From Mesaphorura yosii (Eukaryota > Arthropoda > Collembola > Poduromorpha > Tullbergiidae), in contig WIXG01000012.1 of assembly GCA_009869945.1 (NCBI GenBank), positions 124,001-188,000 on the forward strand: a stretch of DNA of 64,000 nt. Direction: 5' to 3'. Shown here in pieces: positions 38,901-51,857 of the stretch. The translations under genes were made by a program, and so were the position numbers. Within the stretch, counting starts at the first letter, position 1, and each line of letters opens with the position of its first letter. The notes below the pieces were generated by a model. That model saw nothing but the letters and a program-made list of their open reading frames with translations, was not told where the DNA came from and made no database searches.

Positions 38901-41900
38901 TAACTGTAAGAGTTGACGATGACGGCCCGCACAGCATTATTTCAAGAGGCAGGAAAGAGTTAAAAGTGCGTGTACAATCTGCATACCTTTCCTGGCTGGC
39001 TGTAAAGTATAAAGTAAACAAAAAGGTAAATTTTACATTAACGGAGCCTCTGAGAATACGCGTACAAGATGGAAGTGGAATCTGAGTGAGCTTGGAGAAG
39101 AATGCGTAAGCGTAAAATGCATGGGCATGGCAGGGCACACAATGCGTCTGGGTAATATTAAAATGTTTTAGTATTCAAGCCACTTCATCTGATTTTCTTT
39201 ACATTTCATAGCCTTTTTGGGATAATAGTTCGTATAAATCTTCGGGCTCATCTTCGTGCCGTGCGGACTCTGACTTGACTCCGTATTGCACGTTGCATCG
39301 TTGCCTGATCTGAAACTGGAATGAAATGAAGCCGCAATGGGTTATGTTATGCTTGCAGCAAGCAGCAAGAGTTATAGCCACCTGAGGATTCTTCGACTGC
39401 TGTTGTGTTTTGCTTTTTAAACATTCAGTGTCCTGCCTATGGTTGTTAAAACGCAGTGTTGTGGTGCTGCTGGTTCTATTCTGCTCCGCACTGAATGCCG
39501 AATTCTAACCTACCTTTTGCATTTGCATTCGAAATGTAGCGAAATGCGAACAGTCAAAGTTCACAGAAGATTACAGTTGGAAAGTCTAAAGTCAGAGCCA
39601 GAATTTGGAATGCTGCGAAAATATTAACGAGGCACTAGAAAATCTTCCTCCTGCCAACTACCACACGAACTCTGCGATATCGCTGTCTCTGTGTTCCTTC
39701 CGTTTCATTTCCCGTGTTCTCAAACTCACTTATGATTAAATGATTATTTCACTCGCACGCATGCATGAAGTGAGCAGCAGTTTCCGAGAACGGGAGCGTA
39801 GTCCACATTCAAATTGAAATGATGGGCAGCCTAATGCCAGTTGCTAACTAAGTTGATTCCGTTTCCTTTTGCCTGCCCTCCAGAAAGAGGAAAGCAGCTC
39901 CTGCTCTGCTCCTGCTTTGCTAGTTAGTGACCCAATTACGAAAGTTTGGAAGTTTTGCAAATGTATGAGACTTGTGACATGAGACCAAGCATGAGCCGCA
40001 ACGACGACGAGGGTGAGATGAAAAAATGAAATGTCAGGAGAGGAGCGTCGAGCTTCCTGAGGCGAGTTCCAGCTTCCAGCTTGACAGCAGCAGCAGGTAG
40101 CGGAGAGAAAAGGAAGGAAGAAGAATGAATTACAACACAAGATGTGCACAATTTCTCAAATTGTGCCATGACATGAAATTTTTTTAGCTTTTCTTATGCG
40201 AGTGCCAAGGCAAGGTAAGTCATGGTCGCCGTCGCAATGCGGTTGGGTGCTTTCTTAAACGTTCACGTTGACAGAAAGTAAAAAAGTAAAACTTCCTGGC
40301 GACGCGAGTGTGAATGATGATGGCAATTTGAATCTCCTTATAAATGTGATTGCCAACTTGATTTTAATTTTTGAGACCCGAGCTAATATTAGCGTTGGAG
40401 CAGTTGGAGAGTCGTGCGTGAAACTGGTGCGGGCTTTCTGGTTCTGGTTCACAAGCTAAAATCAATAACTTTCAGCATTTTGATGCGGATATGCGAACGC
40501 AGAATTTGTTTTAAGGCAGGAGGCTTTAAAAAGTTTCCGTGTCTTCCTCCTGGTTTCGGTTTCATTTCCCGAAAGGAAGACCAAAATTGGTTTGGGATTT
40601 GGTGAAAAGGTAGGAGGCAAAGGTAACAGTAACAGTCTGCTTCCCGCACTGCCTCCAAGAGTAAAGGAAAGACAAGAGCCAGACGCAGTCTGCAGACTGG
40701 AGACGCAAACCCAAGACACTTTACAATTTTCTCAGGTGAATGGTGCGGGCAAGTAGAGCAAAGTAATGAAAACCAGCAGACACCACCACTCCGCATGCAT
40801 ACCACAAACACATTTCGACCGTCGACGCAATTCCTGATGTCTAGTCTTACAGAAACGGAACACGAGCAATATTTTGGGTTCCGTGTTTCTTGTCATGTAA
40901 ACTTGTAAGGAAGCTAAGTTAAGTAACCAAGGGGGCAAAGCCAGGCCGGCCAAGAGCAAAAGCATCGTTTTCTTGTCTTGTCGTCTTCCTGACTTGGAAG
41001 GAATGGCCTGAAACTTGGAACGTAACGAAACAATTTAAGTTTCGATCGAGTTTGCACCGCGTGAAGCCTGTCCTGCTCGCAGAGTAAAAAGGTTTAGAGT
41101 TTGGCCCAGCGTTGGATGTTATTCTTCATCCCGACATGGCCGCACGACACGGCACAAGATTATGTCAAGTACTGATAACACTGCGACTGCGGCGTAATGT
41201 AACGGAGTCTCCTCTTACAAGAGTTTATTCACTTTATTTCATTCCACGGGTCGGGTCCAAAAAGAGAGTCAAGGCTTTAGGAGTTGGACGAGTTTAGAGC
41301 CAAGAGTTTGAGCAACTTGCGGCGGCGGCACGGCACAAGAATAGTAAAAAGCGAAGAGGCTCCACAATGAGAAAGCATACGCCCATAATTGTCTTCTCTT
41401 TTCTTGCATCAGCAATAATAATGAGTGATGGGATGTGAATGAGACTGGCTGGAGTTTTGCGTCTGTTTCTGTGTCTGTCTGCGACTCCAGCCGAATGCTG
41501 AGGTTTGAATTGCTTTTTTGAGAAGACCGACCAAAAATGCCAATGCGAATGCCGATGTTTAATCAAATTCTTTTATTTTTCCACGACGGTGGTCTGTCAA
41601 TGCACGGATTCACGAAGTGTGTCGGCAAGTGACAGTGATAAGCGAGAAGGCAAAAACTTTGTCGCTGTGTTAATTGCAAAGTTTAGAGTACAAATCGGAA
41701 TTTATAAATTGAAACTTATGTCGCGCAGTTAATTAAAATAAAAGTTTAGACGGGATTTTTTCTATGGTGATTGGAATAACTTGAAATAAGTATGCGAGTG
41801 CAAGAAGGTGAGAAAAATGTAAGCAATCCTTCGCAGCATTGCGAAGGAGAGCGAAGCAACTGCGACTTTGAGCGCTGAGTAATGAGAAAAGTAAAAGTTT

Positions 41901-43918
41901 AATGAGAATTAATGGGCACTGCGCAGGCGAAGGACCGACCGATCCCGGCTAGACCATGCCAAGCGCCTGCCTTTCAGTACAAAATAAGACCTCAAGATAG
42001 CCAAGTTTTTCGTTTTTCCTGGAGAGAACTTGTCGAGTGTCGAGTGCTTCGACTTTGTGGAGTATTTCTGTGTATCTCGTAGTTATAAAGGGAGATGGGT
42101 CTTGTTATACGCCCATTTCTGGGAAGAAAGGAAACGAAATATTTGTAAGGAGTTGCAATGTTATTGTAAATCCAGATTCCTCACATTGCAGTTTGCAGAC
42201 TCGGTTTACTGACTTGACTTGACTTCCTCGTTTGCTTGAAGACGCCTGCATTCAGTATTCTGCACGGCACATCGCACATGCCTCTCGTGCACGCGTGTCC
42301 TCCTCTCAGAATGCGGATAAGAATTTGAGTTGGAACTTTTGCAAGCGTGGTTGTTAATGTCTCTGCCCTGCATTGAGCTTGGACGAATTTGGCTTGAGTT
42401 TGGCTTTGGACGTATGAAAGTGAACTCTTTAATACCATCATCGTATCGTCTTCTGCTGAGTTTATGTTTCCATCTTCCATCTTCATAATTTCTAATAGAT
42501 TGTCTATGCAAATTAGATCATCTTGTAATCTTCCTCTTGCGAGTTGATGAAACCAAGGCACGTCGGGCGAGGCGAGGGTCGGTCGAAGCTAATCTATGCT
42601 CGCTCAGGAGAAATAATTAAATCTGTGTTTTAAAATTTAAATGCATGCATGCCTCGAGCCTTCAATCGAGCTATGTTGCTGCGAAAGTTTTGCTTAGCAT
42701 TGGCTCGGCCTATTACGACTGGGAGATCAAAGGAAAGAATCGCGATTCACGGTTGTATGAGCTAAGAAAGGGAAAAGTGATTAAGTCAACGTGGAGCTTG
42801 GAACCCCTCATAAATGAATTAGAATCATGGCTTGCATTACGAATTTGCGTGAAGCACGATTTTTTTTATAAGTTAAGAAGGGATAATTTCAAGGTGTAAA
42901 CGAAGTGCCTTTCCATTTCGATAGTTAGCTGGACAAAAGCGGTGTAGTGAGCGTACAATGAATCTGATCTCTTGCTAAATACTGATCGTTTGTTTATTTG
43001 TTTTATTTGTTCACAGCTTTCTCACAAAATAGACGAAGACTTGTTTTTAGAAGACGAGGGGTCCGGACACGGGAGAGACGACCTAGAGTCATCTGGCTCT
43101 GGAAACGGAGAAGGTGAGTGAAATGAAGGCGCAGTAAAGTCTGATAAAGGCTGGCAGTAATTTCCGACAGCTAATCAATGACCGACACTTACGCTTTCTA
43201 CTCCTTTCATTCCCGTAGATGACGAAGACAGTGACCCAGATCACGGGATCTACAAGACACCGAAGAAGGAGAAGGGCTACGGCGAGTACACGCCCGGCCG
43301 AGCTCAAGATCCAACTCTACCCGATAAGACGAAGGATAAAAACACTCCTTCCAGCCCTGACAGAGTTCCTCCATCTGATTTTGAAGAAACTAATGTTTTT
43401 GACAAGAAACACGAGTCGAGCGGGTCGTTTTTCTCGCAACCGGGGATTTTGGCAGGTACGCGTACGTTGAGTTTTCACTTCAGACTGTCGCGGTCGCTTT
43501 GTTTGTGCCCATTCTCCTAATGGCCACCCAGCCACACATCAACAAGATAAAATGTCAGAGCGTGTATCGTGTTTGCTTGCACTTTTCAGTGGCAGTGGCA
43601 AACAGGCAAACACAAGGCGCGTTGTTTATCGAGCTTGAGGAGCCTGATAGTTGATAGTTTGCGCAAACATGATACAATGAGAACATATATTTCAATTTTG
43701 ACATTATGGGCCGCAACACGAGTATCATATTTTCTGTTTTTCTCTTCCTTTGAAATCTAGCCATCATCTGCGGAGCCATTGTGGGTCTCTTGTGTGCCAT
43801 TTTGTTGGTCATGTTTATAGTCTACCGAATGAGGAAAAAAGACGAAGGCTCGTACGTGTTAGAAGACTCAAAACGGACATCATCGTCGTACGGGAAATCA
43901 AAGGAGTTTTACGCATAA
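26912..43918 (+). CDS. Sdc: Syndecan (transmembrane heparan sulfate proteoglycan), complete
   Basis: Four coding exons, 26912-27019, 43017-43113, 43219-43455 and 43761-43918, join in frame to 199 residues. The first encodes a signal peptide (KLTHYLLLVSFVLLSFALS). The short acidic ectodomain carries glycosaminoglycan attachment sites of the Ser-Gly type in acidic context (DEGSGHG, ESSGSGNGED). The last exon encodes the membrane span (AIICGAIVGLLCAILLVMFI), the conserved C1 cytoplasmic region RMRKKDEGSY, a variable segment and the C-terminal EFYA that binds PDZ proteins such as syntenin. Syndecans act at the cell surface as co-receptors for growth factors and Slit and as matrix receptors. The C1 and EFYA motifs make the call secure. 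The ectodomain is short, and further exons in the 16-kb intron cannot be excluded, since exon 1 ends in phase 0. Confidence 0.95.
27020..43016 (+). other. Syndecan intron 1 (about 16 kb), no other gene seen
   Basis: Bounded by GAG|GTAAGC and TTCACAG|CTT. It is by far the largest intron in the window and makes up a quarter of it. No domain-bearing exon, transposon core or RNA gene was recognised. The longest open frame (minus, 32,993-33,700, 235 codons) has no recognisable family and reads like random translation. A small perfect-looking hairpin occurs near 31,740. Large first introns of syndecan genes commonly carry enhancers; that is the default reading here. Confidence 0.6.
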
Positions 43919-44287
43919 CAGCCAGTCGTTAATAGTTAATTAGTGCTCTCAGAATTTGCGTTTATTCTCAGGAACCTGAACTTATTTAATGTAACCTACG
44001 TGGAGGCGTGTAAGCGATTCTGTCTCTTTTTCTCCCTGACTTTCCCCGCCCCAAATCCCTCGCATTTATCAATTGTGAAAGTGAAAGCTCATCCGTAATT
44101 AGTTAATTAGCAAATTAGCCGTATGTAAGAGTGACATTTGTAATACGGTAACTAAATATTCTACATTTTGTCGTTTTGTTCTGTACATCTGTACTTCATC
44201 ACTGTCTCTATTGCATGAATCTTTTCGTAAAATTGTACAACTGCAGATAGCTTAGATTTATGTAGCTGTAGCTTGTGCTGTACTGTA

Positions 44288-44293
44288 AATAAA
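44288..44293 (+). other. Poly(A) signal AATAAA of syndecan
   Basis: AATAAA 370 bp after the syndecan TAA, same strand, in AT-rich sequence. It probably marks the end of the mRNA. Confidence 0.5.
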
Positions 44294-46276
44294 TAGTTAA
44301 ATAGTACGTTTACGTTCAGACTAGAACCCATTTAGGATAAGGAACGAAATTACATACGCGTACACCAGCCGATAAGAAAGAGGGAAGTAGAAAAAGTACC
44401 TATTTACCAATTAACTATTATTTATTGAGCCCCGGAACCTATTTTGGAGACTGCCGTCAATTAATAAGCGTTATTTTAGGTCTCAGTTTAGTTTAATTTG
44501 TCGCATTTGCATTGACAAGCTAAATGAATACAGCAATCCGACGCATACACGCGCGCAAGGTTCGATTTCGACCTCGAATGCCAAAATCCGTGACTGTGGC
44601 GTCAGTTTGGATTTGTCATCCTCCTGTCTCCCGTGCATCGGCACGTGGCATTCATATCATTGTCTGAATTTGGCATGGTTCGGTTCGAAGTTGCTTTTTA
44701 GCCTAGAGTAATCCAATCCTACCAGCAAACCAGCAGCAGCGTAGTCATAACTAACCATAACAGTTCAATTTTTCCTCTGAGAGGTTCCAATATCCAATCT
44801 GAGTGAGTGTGAGCGTGCATTGAAGAAATTATTATGACAAATCACGATTTTGGAGTCGTCTTGCATTGTAACACAAGAAACAGGAGCGCAGCAGATTGAA
44901 ATCATGTATTTGTGAGTCTGTCGTGCAAATGCAAAGCACAGCAAAGTTTGGAGGAAAAGTTCATGATGCATGGCATGATGAAGACGAAGAGCGCAGATTG
45001 CATCGCGAATCATCGTCGCCTCGTCTGACTCATGTTGTGTAGCGTCAGGATGAAGATCAAGTTACATGCTCGCGCTACAGTTTCTGTTTCTTCTTTCGTA
45101 TGTAAACACGAAGCTAAACACAATTACAGAATCCTTCAACGTTACACAGAATGTAAAGTTTCCAACATTCCTAACGTATTATTTGCAGCTTGCTTGGAAT
45201 GGAACGGAAGTATACTAACTAAGATTAGGACGAAGTTTTTTACGATGATGGTGTGCTATGTAGTTACAAGGCATAATTTGTTAGGAATGAACTGCCAACT
45301 GATTTTTAATTGAATAAGCATCAAAGCCAAACGCGTGTCGCGTGCGTGGGCGAACGCGTTACAAAACTGATAAGCGAAGCGTTAAGAAGATTGAAACGAA
45401 AAGCGGAAAGGGCAGAGTAGCAAAAGGCAAATGGGTTCATAAGTTAATGAACATTTTTCGTATGGTTAATTCAGATTGTGATTGATTGTATTTACAAGCG
45501 AAGCAAGCAAGGGCGATGACTTAAATTGCACGAAATTCCAAAGAATTTAGAGCATCACGCGACCGCCGTCTTCATAATCGTTACGATAAATGTGGACTGC
45601 TGTCATTAATAACAAACCCAATGTCGCGGAACCTCTTTTCAGTTCTTCGTAGATAAAGATAAAAGTGCGTTGTACGTAAAGAAGTGACAAAATCAAAAAC
45701 GGAGTGCGTAGAGGAATGACATCACAAATTACTTAAATCAACAAAGTTATTTATTCTTTGTATTTATTGTTAATTTTTAGCTGTAACGTAATCAACAAAA
45801 AAAAACTTGGAGGTTTTGTACACGCTTTAACTTTAAGTCAAAATTGATGTGGATAATGCGTCAAATTCTCTGCTCGATTTCGAATTTCCTCCAGGAACAC
45901 ACTTTCTTGCTATTGCTGCTATCCGTTGTCTATCTTTTCTCGACTTGTCTACTTTCCGTGTATTTAGTTTGTTGTACTCCAATTATTCATACGAAACGAA
46001 ATGTTAATTACTTATTTAGTCAGCAGCACAAGTAGCAGCTCACAAGGACATCAGAAATCACTAAATTATGTAGCTACGTTGTTTGAATACGCGTACAAGT
46101 TGTCACAATAAAGAAGTGAAATCATTTTCGAAATTCTGCAGTGATTCTGAAATTAATTTGCATTTGCGTGTAAAATTATGGCGAACACGAACCATTTGGC
46201 CTTGCGATTTCAAGCAAATAAGGAAACCCAACGAAAGAAAACTCGACTCGACATTTCTGGAGGCTCGCTAATTGAT
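44294..46276. other. Spacer between convergent syndecan and kynurenine aminotransferase genes
   Basis: About 2 kb between two convergent 3' ends. Nothing coding was recognised. Confidence 0.5.
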
Positions 46277-46282
46277 TTTATT
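46277..46282 (-). other. Poly(A) signal of the kynurenine aminotransferase gene
   Basis: AATAAA on the minus strand, about 80 bp past the TAA at 46,363-46,361. Confidence 0.5.
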
Positions 46283-46360
46283 CATATTCGCCTCCCGCGG
46301 CACAAAATTAGCTCACAAGTCAGGCACGCGTCATCTGCAGTTGTTGCGAGGATAATTGAT

Positions 46361-49300
46361 TTATAAGTGCTTAATGGTTTTTAAAATCTGCTCAGCTTTC
46401 CGCAGAGTTTCCTCCTTCTTGAAAAAATTGAAACGGATGTAATGATAAGCGAGCGGTTGGTGGGCGAGTGTGTAGAATGCAGATGTAGGAATGCCCAGAA
46501 GTTTCTTCTCTTGCGCCAGCCAGCGAACAAAGTGAAAGTCTGGACTTTCCTTTTCTATGCTTCTGTCCTGGAGAATAGTTTTAAAATCCAGTTTCGACTC
46601 TGCAAAAACACAAGACAAAAAAATCTGAGAAGAGAAGACGAGACGGAGACTTGAACAAAAGACGCCGTAAAGCGGATGGAGAAAGTAGAAAAGTATTGTA
46701 ATCAATATTTCCTATTTCTTACTGGCAGCCTTCAATCAATTTGGTTTTCTTGGGAAATGAAAAGTTGCATTACGAGAAACAAGGCATGCGGGCGGGTGGA
46801 ACGCGGAAGGCGCTCATGGGGGCGATAAGAGCAAGAATAATATTTACAGCAGCCGAGCAAAAGAAAAGAGTTGAAGTAATAACGATAATCTCGGAGTGAG
46901 TATGTAATATTTATTACTTCTTTCTTCGTGCTGTAACTACTTTCCAATGTTCCATGGTCAGAGTCGTTTGCTCCTAATGTTTATGGCCCGTAAAACATAA
47001 AAGATACGCTTGGTCAATCGATAAAAGCCTAGCGTGAGAGCGCCGAGGCTCACGCATCAGAAAGTTCACTGGGTTTCGAGTCCGAGTCCGTTCTTTGTAC
47101 ATTTCTTCGAACAATCGAATCATGAGCCGCCGCTTTCTAAGGTTTCTCACCTCGCTCGAAAGTTCTCCCACGTATTAATTGGACATTGTTTGAATTAACA
47201 AAAAAAGTAAATAAGAAAATTTTGTCGCGTCGCGTTTGTTTGGCTTGAGCTCGCATTACAAAAAATTTTCGCAAAAACTATGGCTCGAAGAATTACAGAT
47301 TTACTTACTTATCGCCGTCCAATCGGCAAGAATAAAGTAGCCACCACTTGGCAGAATTGGCGTCATTCCACTCGCCTTTATCATCTGAATAATCATTTCT
47401 CGTTTTTCGAACAAACTGGTTCGGAGTCGGTTGAAGTATGACTCTGGCGTTCCAAGCCTCTCAAGTTCGATCTCCAGTGCTCTTCCTAGCGCTTCTTGCT
47501 CTGGCGTGTGCAACTAGAGAAAAGGAAAAAACGAGAAAAGTAAAAGTATTGATGTGAAATGCGGGAGCAGTGTGAGATTTAGCTGTTGAGAACATGATTT
47601 ATATTTTTAGACAACAAGATACAAGTGGAACACAACACAACGCTGAAATTGAACGCACAGGTTTGAGAATTTTATATCAAAGCTTCTTAGACGAGATGCG
47701 AAAATTGATTTGTTACTGTGCGTGTGATAGATTTTGGCTTAACGCTCCTCTACAAAATAGAATTCAGAGTTCGCGAAAGCGTCGAGTTTGAGTTTTGTTG
47801 CCTCTGATTCGATGTTAGATTTCTTACCATGTAAGTACAGTTCTGGTGGGCCACGCGGAGATTGTGCATCAGATGCTTCTCGCCGTAAACCCAACCTAAT
47901 TTCCAGCCTGTCAGGCTAATTCATAAAGCAGATGAGCATCAGAGATTGGTTTTCAACACTTTATCTGATAAAATGCATCTACCTGAATGCCTTTCCAGCG
48001 GACCTGCAACCAATAGCAAATGAATTCGATGATGATACTGCTTCTGGAAAATTGTGCTCACAATTAATTTAGCATTTTCTCACCCAATCGTCAGCGTCCG
48101 ATTCCACATTCCGTCCAGCGACGCAATTCGAACATGTTCTTGTTCCCCGTATACAATAAACTCGTAAACCTCGTCAGAGATCACGAGCACATCGTGTTTC
48201 TTGCATAAAGTTGCAATTTCCTGAAAGAGGGAGGCAGATTTCATTTCATCTTTTCAAAACGCACACCATAAATTCCTTATTTGCCTAATCGTAAACTGAA
48301 TCGCTTGAATGTTCTTGAAGGTTATTTTTTTGTTTTTGCATGACTGCATTTTGTTTCAAGACGACGCGAGTCCGTGACATTTCCCTATAATTTTATCGTC
48401 CAATTTCAGTACATTTTATGCAGCCATTAAAATTGCATATTGATCATAGTAAATGACGTGGAATATTGCATTACATGACTCGCTTTCGCTTTCCTCGAAA
48501 TCTTAAGCAAAAAATAAACTTTAATCTTGAAAAATATCCTTCCTCAAAAATATAAACACGGAAAGAAAGGAGAGGTTGCCTACATTCAGCTCGTTTCTTG
48601 TGAAAACTTTTCCTAAAGGATTATTCGGCGTGTTTAGAATGATGGCCTTCGTGTTCTTGTTGAAGAGAGACTCGAATTCTTTCATGTCGAGCTTCCATGA
48701 GTCTGAACTCGCTTCTCCATGCGTGGTGGTGGACTTGGATGCTGCCTCATCTGGCTTCAGCGCTATAAAAACTGGAGTGCCACCAGCCAGCTGAACAAGT
48801 GGTCCATAGCAGTCAAAAAATGGCTCGATGATAATAACCTTTGAAAAATGGCATGGCACGGTCGGATTACAAAATCGAAGCGACGAGAAGGAAATCTTTG
48901 AGACGAGATTTACGTACTTCATCGCCTTTGCTAACATTTGACATAACGGCAAAATACAGAGCCCCGTACGCACCGCCGGTGATCAAAAGCTCATTCATTG
49001 CATCGATTGGTCGAGATAAGAACGTCCCGTACAATTTTGCCAATGCATTCACCAAGCGCGGGTGGCCCTGCAGCACCACAAATTATAAAATTGCTGAAAT
49101 TGAGTGATTGCAAATTGCATTACAAATTCGCGAGCATATTGATGGTATCTGAAATCTTCTCCTGGCTGACAGATGTCTGCCAAATGCTTCACGATTTCCG
49201 GTGCGGGCTGGTAGTCTGGACAGCCTTGGCCGAGGTTGACAATCCCTGGCTTTGCTAAGTTTGTTATTGTCACCCTGCAATTATAACAATTAGCATTTAC

Positions 49301-49426
49301 TTTTATAAGTTACTAGAGAACTGTGAGATCATACCAGACATTGTCTTCCAATCCTTCGTATTTGGACGCAATTTTGAATTTGGGATTTGGGGTCTCGCCT
49401 TCAGCAGCAGCAGGCGCTTGACTCAT
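46361..49426 (-). CDS. Kyat: Kynurenine-oxoglutarate / cysteine-S-conjugate aminotransferase, complete
   Basis: Nine minus-strand exons with matching phases: 49426-49335, 49274-49124, 49067-48918, 48838-48584, 48220-48084, 48003-47983, 47915-47828, 47513-47309, 46599-46361; total 445 residues (human KYAT1 422, KYAT3 454). This PLP enzyme of aminotransferase class I converts kynurenine to kynurenic acid and has beta-lyase activity. Visible landmarks: [11 protein letters not shown] near the start, YAREFGHPRLV across exons 2-3, [29 protein letters not shown], the PLP-binding lysine in [15 protein letters not shown] (Lys266), and [13 protein letters not shown] near the end with the substrate-carboxylate arginine. 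Exon 6 is a 21-nt microexon carrying the catalytic lysine. The start [10 protein letters not shown] lacks an obvious mitochondrial leader, so a cytosolic enzyme is likely. Whether it is KYAT1 or KYAT3 is not decided. Confidence 0.93.
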
Positions 49427-51857
49427 AGTGATGTTTGGTTTCCCTACGAATGGAGGTGGTCAGGCGTTGGTTTCTTAAAAGAAATCCGACTCAGACAAAT
49501 TGAGGGCTGAACTTGTCACTTTTGTCGTAAATGTAATTGATAAAAGACTCCTTCACTCCACAAATGCGGTCTGCCTGCGAGTGTGCAAATTTGTACGCTG
49601 TCCTCAATTCGTGTCATAATCTTGAATTTTATGTGACCGTTGACCATGTGAGGACGGAATGAATGAGCGAGTGTTATCTGCTATCTTAATATATGAATGC
49701 GACTGTACGAGTGTTATGGACTTTGTGCACTATGACTGCATGGGAATCGTGAGCTTTTTCTAATCTCCAGCCTCATACCTGTATTAATACCACGTTCCAG
49801 TCAGTGTAGACATGCTTAATCATCTGTGGTCGTGGTACTTAGCCTGTTCAACTTACTTGATATCACGTGCCACGTCAACTTGATTGCAAACATTCATAAC
49901 TGAATGACCAATCATTGACAATCATCGATTGTGTAGAAGTGAGCATAAATTCATTAAAAAAAATTGTCCAGTCTCTCGCATAACTTCGTTTTGCTTCTGG
50001 CTTGCAATAATCTGACGCGTAATTAAGCTGAACTCACAGAAGAAGTGGGCTTGGACAGCTTTTTTGCACTTTAGCATGTAAGGCTTGCGACGAGACGCTA
50101 CGACTGTCTGTGCGTGGCCAACTCATTTTGGTTCTACTGCAGCGAAGGGCGAAATCAAAGCACGACGAAAATGAGAATACGAGTTCGAAGCAGTAATGCA
50201 AACAAATGGAATCAAGTTAATTAATCCAGGCGCAGGAAATGTAATTTGAGTCGTGGTACCCACAAGCAGAAAGTTTTCCCAGGACAGCAGCAGATCGATA
50301 TCATGCAATCAAATCCCTATCTCGTCATGATTAAATGAAAGAGAGGTTTGAGAGTCTGTGCAAAAATATTTCCATCCCGAATTCCAATGTAGACCAGCAT
50401 ATATTTTTGGGTAGCTTAAAGCAAAGGATGCGACATGCGAAAAATAAATAGCGTCTGGACACCAGAGGCAGCGGGTAGAGAGCATTGAATAGTGAATTGG
50501 ATTCCAGGCGAAAATTCCAGGCACTCGTTTCTTTTTTCGCTAACCCTGACTCGCGAAATTGGCATTGAATGTCGATGTCCATAGTCCATGTCTCCTTTTG
50601 GGTTTGATGTCAAATTAGATGCTGCCAATGGGAAAGAAGATGGGGGGAACGAAATGAAAATAGAATCCTCGCTAATTAATTTCGTCTTTACGCTGCAACT
50701 GCAGTTCAGTCCAACGTAACTTACTTAAGATCGAGACAAGCCGTGCAAGATCCCAGACTTGAGCAGCTTATCAAATTAATGGGTTAATTGGCAGTATTTT
50801 GCCTTGGTAAGTCTGAACTGATGAATTCAACGTCTGTTAATGGCAATTGCTTATTATTATTGTCAATGGTCATGCAAGGTTTGGTTCGGGTCAGAGAATT
50901 CAAATCGTGTACGAATGTTGAAGACTCATTCAAAAATTTACAAAAGGGACCAAATACCTAAGATTAAGTTCTAGATGATCGCTGTCAATACGTGGCACTT
51001 CAGCAGCAGCGTGTGGCTGCCTCCGTCATTAGTTAACATACGTCATCAATTATCGTCCGTCGTTAATTAGGCTGATATCAGTAATCAGTAAATCGTCATT
51101 CAAGCAAACAAGGTGAACTCTAACGAAAACGATACACAATCAGCAGTTGGAAATTGCCACTTAAACTAAAGCATTCGTGTGTATCAGCAGCTTGAAAGCT
51201 CCTGTCGTGTTGAGCTGGCCTGTCATCCGGCGATTGATTTAAGAGTCCATCAGTCCGCGAGTCCGTTCATCAACAGGATGTCGGCACTTGACTCAAAACT
51301 GTAATTTGCTATTGCAAACCAACGGATAAGCTTTGGAAGCAATGTGGAGCTCAAAATATTCGACGTCAACCGTACGCAATGAAGATCACTTAACACTAAA
51401 CCATACAGTTATTTCCCGTAAAATTCTGATCCCACCTGTACTACCCGTGAGCCTAAACCAGTGATCAGCATTAACATGACATTGGCATAAATTCCTGGCT
51501 GACAAACTGCAAATAGCAAATGTGCAATTCCCAGCGCACTCGTTGATAGCCGGTACAATGATGGTAGGGCAGTGATGCAGAATGTATGGCAGTAAAGTAG
51601 AGAGGAAAGGTGATGCGTGACGGTGGTGACAGGGACAAATCGATCGTCCTCTGACAGCCTGAGAAAAATACCAAACGCCAAGCATGCGTGTCATCCCACT
51701 GATAAGAATTACCCCAATGTAATATAATTTCGGCGTTCTTAACTTATTCGTGTGACACATTCTCCATTCGCACGTTACAGTCGCTAAACTCCGGTTTGTT
51801 CGAAGCTTCACTGAGCATCTAATTGAACTAGTCATAATCTCAAATTTAGTATTCACG
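49427..51857. other. Divergent intergenic region
   Basis: About 2.4 kb between the heads of the aminotransferase (minus) and the Thr/Pro-rich protein gene (plus), so it should contain both promoters. No coding exon was recognised. A TTTAG just before the ATG at 51,858 could be a splice acceptor for a spliced 5' UTR. Confidence 0.4.

Noticed and set aside
42181..42561. 126-codon minus-strand frame near the 3' end of the syndecan intron
   Set aside because: Looks mildly protein-like in its first half but has no known motif and no exon-intron support.
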